DNA from: Scytalidium lignicola
Taxonomy: Eukaryota > Ascomycota > Leotiomycetes
Assembly (NCBI GenBank): GCA_002812745.2
Contig: NCSJ02000067.1
Coordinates: 1-64,000 of the forward strand
DNA: 64,000 nt
Direction of reading: 5' to 3'
In this document: positions 56,771 to 64,000 of the stretch, one piece after another
How the letters are laid out: each line of letters begins with the position of its first letter
Position numbering within the stretch: position 1 is the first letter of the stretch
The notes under the pieces: generated by a model
What the model was told of the DNA's origin: nothing
What the model saw: only the letters and a program-made list of their open reading frames with translations
Databases searched by the model: none
Translations under genes and position numbers: made by a program

Positions 56771-59700
56771 CTACTCTATTAAAAACAAATGTTGAAGTCC
56801 ATAAAAGTCCTCTAGCTCCGATGGCCGATGTACTACAAAGAGCTGTTCTACTCCTTCATGTTTGTTGAATGCAGCTAGTTGTAAGGCAGTCCATCCGCTT
56901 CTATTCTCTATCCCCGCTTCTACGCCCTTCTCGAGCAGTAGCTTCACAACGGCTTCATGCCCATTCTTAGCAGCATACAACAGTGGTGTCTGGCCATATA
57001 TATCTTTTGAATTAACATCTACTTTCCCTGTCTTGAGTAATAACTTCACAACAGCTTCATGCCCATTCTTAGCAGCATATAATAATGGCATTTGGCCATA
57101 TATATCTTTTGGGTTAACATCGACTTTGCTTGTTTCAAGCAATAACTTGACGATAGCTTCATTTCCTTTCCTAGCAGTATATGATAGTGGTGTTTGGCCA
57201 TATGCATCTTTTGAATTAACATTGACTTTCCCTGTCTTGAGTAATAGCTTGACGATGGCTTTATTCCCTTCCCCAGCAGCATACAATAGTGGTGTCTGGC
57301 CATATGTATCCTTTGAATTAACATCTACTTTCCCTGTCTTGAGTAATAACTTCACAATAGCTTCATGCCCATTCTTAGTAGCATATAACAGTGGTGTCTG
57401 GCCATATGTATCCTTTGAATTAACATTTACTTTCCCTGTCTTGAGTAATAGCTTCACAACAGCTTCATGCCCGTTCTTAACAGCATATAATAGTGGCATT
57501 TGGCCATATATATCCTTTGAGTTAACATTAACTTTGTCTATCTCAAGCAAAAACTTGACGACAGCTTCATGCCCTTGCCCAGAAGCATACGATAGTGGTG
57601 TCTCGCCATATGCATCCTTTGAGTCAACATCGACTTTGCCTTTCTCTAGCAATAGCTTGACAACGGCCACAGTCCCAAATAATACTGTTAAATGCAGTCC
57701 TGTCATCCAGGGAACTCGCTGACTATAATTTGAGTCTACTATGTAGATCTTGATAGCCAATAACCCTTGGCTCGATGCATTCACTTTAGCTTCGCTCTCA
57801 AGAAAGTTTATGATCGCCTGGCTTGACGCTTCACTTAAAGTCGAAGTTTTGCCAGCATGATGGCCCCAGTTTTGTGAAGCATACTCGAAAAATTGATTTG
57901 ATTGCAATCGCTTCTCGAATTCATCGTCCGTTTGACAAAATCCACTTTCAAACACATTAAATGAAAGGTAAGTAATGCAGGTTTTTGTAATATCAGCCTC
58001 TGCATCCGGGAACCAATAGCTTTGTGTTCGCTCAAAGTATTCCTGTGTTGTATAGTGGACTAAACGAATGATATTATTATCCTCGTCGATGGTGACTAAT
58101 CCGGCGCACACAGAGACCATGTCTTCGATTTCTGGGAGATTGTCTTCGTCAAGTTCCAGGTGATTTTCTTCCACGGCAATAGCATGTTGAAGTTCTATTG
58201 TTTTAAGTGGCCTATTTGCACAAGTAATCCATGACAATACTTTCTTTGCAAGAAGTTGAAAGCCTTCTTGTTGACCATTGATTTTCTCCATCGTTTGTTC
58301 ATATGCTAAAGATAATATTTCAAGTTTCTTATCTTCGTTCGATTTCTGGATTTGTTTTTGAAATTGTTTTAATGCACTTCTTATAGCTTTCACTGTTGTT
58401 TTGTCTTCAAGTGAACTAAGATAAAGTTGTGCTAAGAGAAACCTAAGATTGTTTAGTAAAGATGTTTCATTTATAAAATAAACAGGATAGCTTACATTCC
58501 TTCAACGCAATTAGCAATTTCCGCTTTGATTTCTTCTTGTAGTTTTGGTTTCTTTAAGACACATAATGGAAGCTGTAACATATGACTGTCCAGATATCTT
58601 TTTACATCTTCATCACTAGCAAGGATTTCACGTGAAAGGCATTATTTGAACTCTTTATTTATCTATGTCCAAGATTGGTCGTGAAGTTGCGAAGAAATTT
58701 GCATTAGTCATATCTTGCAAATTAAAAATATTCGATATCAACCTTGATCGGCATCCATTGGATATTTGACATTCATCTAGTGCATCAACGATAATGAAGA
58801 CTCTCGAGCAAGTGTTAGCTACTGCTTGAAGCGATTTCAAGATTTCATCAAGCGAAGGCCGCGTCCGTGTAATCTTGTACCGATCATAAAGATCTTTTAC
58901 GCTGCTTGGTATAGAAGGTAAGCACATAGCTAGTTGTTTTAGTAAGCTTGCCAGCAAGTCATTGATCTTTTGCTCGTCTTTCCGTCGGAAGTTACAGTAG
59001 ATGTACGCAATACCAATTGTTGAATCTTCGAAAAACCGTGAATTAAGCTCTTCTATTACAATGGATGTAAGGATTGTTTTCCCTGCCCCTGGAATTCCTG
59101 GACAAAATAATGTCTCTTTATTAGTGTTCAACCACGTCTGGAATTCTGTCGAGTCCAAAAGCCACTGGCCGGTTCCTGCCTGTCGCCGATTGATGAAATC
59201 GCTCTGTTGAGTAGCGTAATCAATAGGTGTCAGCCAATCGAGAATAGTCTGGAAATCTCGATTGTTTTGCCATCGAATCGATTGATCCACGTCTCTTTTA
59301 ATGGCTGAGGATATCTTTGTATCTTCTTGGCGCCATTCCTGCTGTTCTCTTCTTACATCTTTGATCTCCTTGAAAGTAGTTACTCCAATTACCGCAGTAT
59401 CGATCGAGAGCATGTTGTTCAAGGTTTGACACTGCCGGCAAAGGTTTTCAACTGAATCTCGAGTGTCCTTTGCTAGGAACGCTCCCTTCAACCGCTCCCA
59501 TCCTAGCCGATGATCTTGTCCTCTCTTCTTCAGCTCTTTCAACAGAGAATCCAACCCTCTCTGGCATACCTGTAGCATGGATTTCGCATCTGTTGTTGGA
59601 GGGGCATGAGATCCTAGTTGCTTTAGCAGCAACGAATGTTGGCCTTGAAAGACTTCGGCAAAATCCGGATTGAAGATGATGTTGGTATTTGTTTCTGATA

Positions 59701-59857
59701 GTACGGTCTTCAGAGTCCCTAGCTCAGCCATGAATGTTTTAACATTTTCTGGCGCATCCTTCCAATCCAGGCCAAACTGAACTACTTCTTTAGTGATCTG
59801 TATAACCAGACTAATGATACCGGCAATACCGGTTGTGGTTCCAAATGGGTCACCCAT
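56771..59857 (-). pseudogene. NACHT-ankyrin NOD-like receptor, lesioned between NTPase and repeats
   Basis: The N-terminal part (59,857-58,655, 400 codons) begins MGDPFGTTTGIAGIISLVIQ, a fungal STAND N-terminal domain of Helo-like type (assignment uncertain), then carries a NACHT NTPase with Walker A GIPGAGKT at residues 254-261 and Walker B VFIIVDALDEC near 353-363, and ATSRP. The protein should continue as INKEFK-x-CLSREILASDEDVKRYLDSH, but this lies in another frame and has a TAA at 58,644-58,642, so a frameshift near 58,655-58,665 and a stop break the gene. Downstream a 53-nt intron (58,495-58,443) is still spliceable and leads to a winged-helix-like region and eight near-identical 34-residue ankyrin repeats ending at 56,771. 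Such receptors act in non-self recognition and cell death. If an unseen splice bypasses the lesion it could still work. Confidence 0.75.
56940..57670 (-). repeat. Eight near-identical ankyrin repeat units, 102 bp each
   Basis: Units of 34 residues follow the pattern TPLLYA-x3-G-HEA-V-VKLLL-x-TGK-V-NVNSKD-x-YGQ. Variation is concentrated at a few positions (K/G/R at 8-9, H/N at 11, V/I at 15, D/N at 25, A/T/I at 31). The DNA repeats share long exact blocks, implying recent duplication or gene conversion. The antisense strand stays open for 286 codons only because of this periodicity. Confidence 0.85.
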
Positions 59858-60915
59858 AGTACATTAGAAGCAGTTCGAATGGAATTGATGGATCCTTTGG
59901 TAAGCTAGCTCCCACCGTCTGAACTCGCTAGATCGGATCGATTAGATTGATAGATTCCTGAAAGATCTGGCCAGCAAACACAACTGTGTTGCTGAAGTCG
60001 CCTGTATCGAAGCCAAGGAGTATCGAGAGGTTACGGATATTTCTATGGTAATATAGAGAGAGAAGATCAAAGGATGGAAGGATGACGGTATTGTTTGGAT
60101 CTCAGCCTGGCGAGGCTGTGTTTGACCCCACTCGGCAGATTGCTGGGCGTTGCACCCTTCTTACAGACCACGTCGCACTCGCATGGCGGCTCAGAGGATT
60201 ACCGTATGACCATGGTCTATGCGTGCAAGGCATGGAGGAAAATGTTAAGAGGTTACAACAGCCGATCCAATTGGTTCATACACAGCTGAATTGTATTTAT
60301 TCCAGCCCATATTCAACCTCGAAACAACTAATACCGTAGACAACTACAACTACAGTAGGCAAATACAACCGTAATATAGACGTTTGTAACATATCGCCAC
60401 AACTATATCAGAAGGTTTGTTGCCTACTAATTGGCCTGTTCCCAACCGTAAGCAAATAGGCAACTATAGGCTTCAGCTATATTTGTGCCTTATACTTAGG
60501 CCACAACAATTCGAGGAGGGACTGGCTATTGCTAAATAGATTAGTATGCGACTCAGAAAACTCTGCTGATTAAGCTGAGATGCAATATTTGAAGTTTAAT
60601 CCTTCCATTCTATGAGTTAGGGTCGTGATAAGCATTGCCACAATCAATTGAGGGGTCCTGGATGGTTGTTCACCTTGCGAATTGACGTCATTTGCATCGC
60701 GAAAACCTGTCCAACAGCCCTACCAATATCATCATTCTCGACGGTGATCACCCTTTTCACGTTACGTTCACTTTGTTCTATAAGTAGGTGGCTTCCTACA
60801 TCTAGTCTGAAATATAATATTCATTTCGTATCATAATCTGTTTATATATATTTCGAGAAAGCTCATAAGTACATCGCCAAGCCTCATCTGATATACCACT
60901 AGAGAAGTTACCAAA
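59858..60915. other. Upstream region of the receptor gene and spacer
   Basis: Contains the presumed promoter of the minus-strand NACHT gene and the plus-strand leader of the next gene. Short frames at 60,082-60,340 and 60,648-60,836 show no domain. Confidence 0.45.
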
Positions 60916-61495
60916 ATGCCTCTCTTCCATCACAGGGCCGAGCCAGCTCCAGAACAAGCTCAAGAACCCCAAATCGTCCAGCCGGATCCCGTCCAAGAGA
61001 AAAGAAGTAGCGGTCTATTCGGTCGACGACACTCCATCTCGCCGTCAACCACCACAAACGGAAATCGCTCCATCAACGGATCCTCAATCTCACCACAGCA
61101 TCAGGGAAACGGCGGTAATGGTGTTCTGCACCGTCGCAGTGATGAGGATCCAAGCATTAGTGCTGCAAGAGACAGAGTATTTAGTGCAGAGGCAGCTGAA
61201 CGAGAGGCAGACAAGGCGCTCGACCAAGCAAGACAGGCGGTTAGGATGGCTAGAGATCATGTGAAGAGATTGGAGCAGGAAGCAGCCGAGGAGTGAGTAT
61301 CCTGTTAGTTCGATGAGTGCGGTATAAAAAGGTACTAACATGATATTCCTGTAGGGCTCGTCTTGCGAAGATTAAGCAGAACCAAGCAGCGAGTATTTCA
61401 AAGAGAGCTAGGCCTCTTGGTCGTACGTGTTCTTAACCTCTAGCATCAAAGCACATGACTGACATCTCATTCTCTTAGGCCACGATAGAGTTTAA
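60916..61495 (+). CDS. Small charged protein with a coiled-coil C-terminus
   Basis: Three exons, 60,916-61,292, 61,355-61,422 and 61,479-61,495 (introns of 62 and 56 nt, canonical), give 153 residues. The first 75 residues are Pro/Ser/Gln-rich with an RRHSIS phosphosite-like motif; residues 80-140 (ARDRVFSAEAAEREADKALD and on to KRLEQEAAEEARLAKIKQNQ) form a continuous amphipathic helix, a probable coiled coil; the tail is RARPLGRHDRV. Short proteins with this build and the -LGRHD- ending occur widely in filamentous ascomycetes, without known function. All three splices keep the frame, so the gene looks intact. Confidence 0.78.
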
Positions 61496-61908
61496 TTGTT
61501 CTTTCCCTTAACAATATACCATTTGACGTTCTAGATGATTAAGCAATGATACCTATGTATTTTTACGATCTTCATTTGTGTGATTTAAGACTGTATGATG
61601 AAACGAGATGGATTCAGCAATTGTACCTGTACTACAAAAATTATAACGCAAGGGGGAGTGAGGGGATATATAAATGTAGTCATCGATATGTCTTTTATAG
61701 CTTGAGAATAAAATTGTTTTATAACAAGACTTTGTCGGATGCAACACCATCTCTTGAGACCCCATATAGAGTTACTTCGACGACGTTATATAAGATTACA
61801 AGACTAAGAATCAACTAATCGTTACTTTGGCCAGTACAATCCAAAGCAGGATAAGCATAAAATAAAACAATTCCCAACTTCTTGATTGCCTGAGTGTATT
61901 AGAATTAC
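61496..61908. other. AT-rich spacer
   Basis: No feature recognised; a 90-codon plus-strand frame at 61,546-61,818 is AT-driven and lacks any signature. Confidence 0.4.
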
Positions 61909-62163
61909 TAGATGTACTATGAGACTATCGGTCCGCACCCCCGTATACCTAGAATCGTCTCTTGAGATCCACAGGCTTGCTATATTAGATGGAATGTCTA
62001 GAAAATGTCACTCTAAAAGGGTATACTTAAAAGAATCATACAAGTGCGAGTTCTCGACTCTGGTAGTGATGGGAAAAGCTGGTATTATCCACTATGATAT
62101 CTCATCGCGCAACTTTTTGCTTGAATAGAACCTTGATCTAAAGATTGCAGATTTTGGGGTGAG
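61909..62163 (+). pseudogene. Protein kinase relic with catalytic loop remnants
   Basis: Fragments match the fungal kinase type with YETIGPHPRIPRIVS-stop-DPQA (TGA at 61,963-61,965 where Trp is expected) and, in another frame, MGKAGIIHYDISSRNFLLE-stop-NLDLKIADFG, the HxDxxxxN catalytic loop and DFG motif, interrupted by a TAG at 62,126-62,128. Further stops lie between the two pieces. The N-terminal Gly-loop and the substrate-binding lobe are missing. Confidence 0.75.
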
Positions 62164-62976
62164 GGGCATCTTTCATTGGCTCTCTACCTTCTGGGTGATT
62201 TTTGACAAGTTTAGTGTATCCACATACTTCTCACAGCCATCGATTATCAAATCTCTCCGGCCATTACATACGATACGGGGCACTTGGCGTTGGTAATTAG
62301 TTGCAACATATGTAGCCTGCGCATTTTGAATAATCTTAGTTGCCTATTAGCTCCACCTGGGATAATGAGCGAGATAACTCTCGGTTATCAATACTCACAT
62401 GCTTGTTTAATCAAACATGAGGGCGGCAGTGTTGTACAGATGCGGAATCGGGGTGTAGTCTTAAAAATCGTAATCTTCTGCATACTCCACTTGGAGTCAC
62501 CAGTCAGAAGCCCGCTCCGCACAAGATAGGAGAAGCCGCCATGAACAAGAACTATTTTGGACTCTGTTGATGGCTGTGAGCTAATGAATGTCACTGTATG
62601 ATCGGCTCTTCGTATGATATCACTGATGCCACCGCGGGGTTGTTGAGCCTCAGGCAGCTTTGGAGGGGATCGCGAGTACCTCCGTACACCAAGCATTAAT
62701 TGTTGAAAGATCTGTTATTAAAATAGGTACACCAAAAATACTTAGATTAATAGCATATATGCAGTCGTTTGAGGTGAAATTTTTGTCTTGGCAACTACCT
62801 ACGAATACTACAAAAGAACACAGTAATGTGATCAGCACTGTCAAGAGTTAAGTCAGAATGGTGTAAATATTAGTCCTCTCGAGGAATTATAGTTAAAGCT
62901 CTCATAATTTGCACTTAAAATTTGCAGATTGACATGCGAAGGATAATTAATTAAAGTCAGAACTTGAATCTTCCTC
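62164..62976. other. Unassigned region with weak coding-like frames
   Basis: On the minus strand a 64-codon frame (62,844-62,650) starts with a signal-peptide-like MTVLITLLCSFVVFVGSCQ, and an overlapping frame (62,696-62,388) contains SSQPSTESKIVLVHGGFSYL. They could be two exons of a small secreted protein or debris; no splice gives a convincing joined product. Confidence 0.3.
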
Positions 62977-63261
62977 TCACAATATCTCAAAACCAATAGT
63001 ACCATTAATATTTACTTGTGTTAACACGTCTACTGTTACATAGTCATGAAAAGCCACTCTTGGCCCATCAGGACACCGCATCTCTACTATAAACCCAGTT
63101 TCCGAAATCGTAGTTAAATCATCATATGTCTAGGCAATAATAGTATCAAAATATAAATACAATGAGTCTGGATACTAAAAGAATGCATACAGTCTTCTTA
63201 GACAAGAACTAAGATTATAACTGCAACGAGCAGTTTCAACCTCTTCATCACATTCTGTCAT
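62977..63261 (-). pseudogene. Small unknown gene with two in-frame TAG codons
   Basis: One frame of 95 codons runs from the ATG at 63,261 to a TGA at 62,977. It reads MTECDEEVETARCSYNLSSC, then LRRLYAFF-TAG-YPDSLYLYFDTIIA-TAG-TYDDLTTISETGFIVE and MRCPDGPRVAFHDYVTVDVL onward. The flanking sequence is clearly protein-like throughout, and both TAGs could come from CAG by a C-to-T change in a CpA context, the change that RIP prefers. No splice removes both stops in frame. The family is unknown. Confidence 0.55.
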
Positions 63262-64000
63262 ATATAGCAGTTAATAATTCGAGATAATAACCAAGAGATA
63301 GAGAAAGACACGGTGGGTGATAAAATATACATTTCGTTATATTTAGATAGAGAAAAAAGCTAGGTCAGGAGTTAGTGTGTGAGTATCTACCTTATATTAG
63401 GATGGCAAATTATAGAAGGCTGACACCTGAGCCGGAGCTTGCTATGTTAAAAACAGGGTATTGTACAATATGGAGGAAGTGGATCCGTACCAGCTTAGCC
63501 TTAAGCGCAAACAACTAGGTATATCAAAGCGGTTGTTATTGCATGCCAGCTTCTAGGCATTATAATCATAATCAATGTGAACAGCTTCTGTCCTTTTTTC
63601 TGCAAACTGTGCCGATTCTATTTTAGTCTTATCTTAAGTTGCTGAGGTGGCGAGGGTTATCTATTTCCCGTAGGAGCGAGCGTTACCATGGGAGAGTAGA
63701 TCGTTGTTGCTGGTGTAAAATGAGATGAAGAAAGCCAGCAGGCTATCCTCTGCGTAAAGCTTGCGTCTGGGGGGTTAATAGGATCGATAGATTAATTACG
63801 GCAGGGATTTGAGAATTAGATAATCTGCATGAAAAAGATGCCAGGTCCACAGAAAATCGCCCGCCCCCTATCTGGGCAGTCAAGTAAGGACACGGTGTGT
63901 ACGTTCGTTACGCACAAGCCGTTTTCAAATAACTCACAGCAACATCCCTCATTATTTGTGAGCTATATCTACGAATTCAGCCGTGCCAGCGTCGAGGACG
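63262..64000. other. Terminal AT-rich stretch
   Basis: No gene supported up to the window edge. A 39-codon plus-strand frame starting at about 63,404 (MANYRRLTPEPELAML) is too short to judge. Confidence 0.4.

Noticed and set aside
56862..57722. 286-codon plus-strand frame antisense to the ankyrin repeats
   Set aside because: It is open only because the 102-bp repeats have no stop in that antisense frame; the sense strand carries the real ankyrin signature.
1..64000. CRISPR array, rRNA operon or telomere repeats
   Set aside because: No spaced direct repeats, rRNA-like sequence or TTAGGG tracts were found; the organism is a fungus.

Overview
The window reads as a piece of a filamentous ascomycete genome (Pezizomycotina; a leotiomycete is my guess, but nothing here proves the class). 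The supporting signs are short GT-AG introns of about 43-90 nt in most genes (199 nt in one), a Zn(II)2Cys6 regulator, fungal-type MFS permeases, a NACHT-ankyrin gene, and decayed gene copies whose lesions are mostly transitions, as repeat-induced point mutation (RIP) would leave. Isolated single N characters, nearly all at the edge of A or T homopolymers, look like assembly artefacts; one of them breaks a real gene.

Two compartments are visible. Positions 1-24,600 are gene-poor but healthy: three intact genes (a small cupin, a 919-residue Zn cluster transcription factor and a 1,543-residue basic, Ser/Arg-rich protein) stand in long simple-sequence intergenic DNA. Positions 24,600-64,000 are an accessory-type region in which intact catabolic and transport genes alternate with wrecks: a WD40 gene with a Trp-to-stop lesion, an APH-type phosphotransferase, an MFS fragment, two protein-kinase relics, a small two-stop relic and a lesioned NACHT-ankyrin gene. 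Intact genes here are a small secreted cysteine-rich protein, a UstYa-like membrane protein, a medium-chain oxidoreductase, a secreted GH31 glycosidase, an unknown two-exon family, a sugar-type MFS permease, an ACS-type anion permease and a small coiled-coil protein.

The most interesting group is at 42,084-47,077: an HD-domain protein that closely follows the PhnZ/TmpB diiron oxygenases, a 2-oxoglutarate/Fe dioxygenase of the PhnY/TmpA (PhyH) type, and, divergent from it, a glycerophosphodiester/phosphate-type MFS permease (Git1 group). In bacteria PhnY hydroxylates 2-aminoethylphosphonate (TmpA its N-trimethyl analogue) and PhnZ/TmpB cleaves the C-P bond to release phosphate. The 972-bp promoter between the dioxygenase and the permease holds three CACGTG palindromes, the core site of Pho4/NUC-1 phosphate-starvation regulators. 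I read this as a fungal phosphonate-scavenging module of uptake, hydroxylation and oxidative C-P cleavage under phosphate control. The homology is seen in the sequence; substrate and regulation are inferred. One exon junction of the dioxygenase does not join cleanly, so its state needs transcript evidence.
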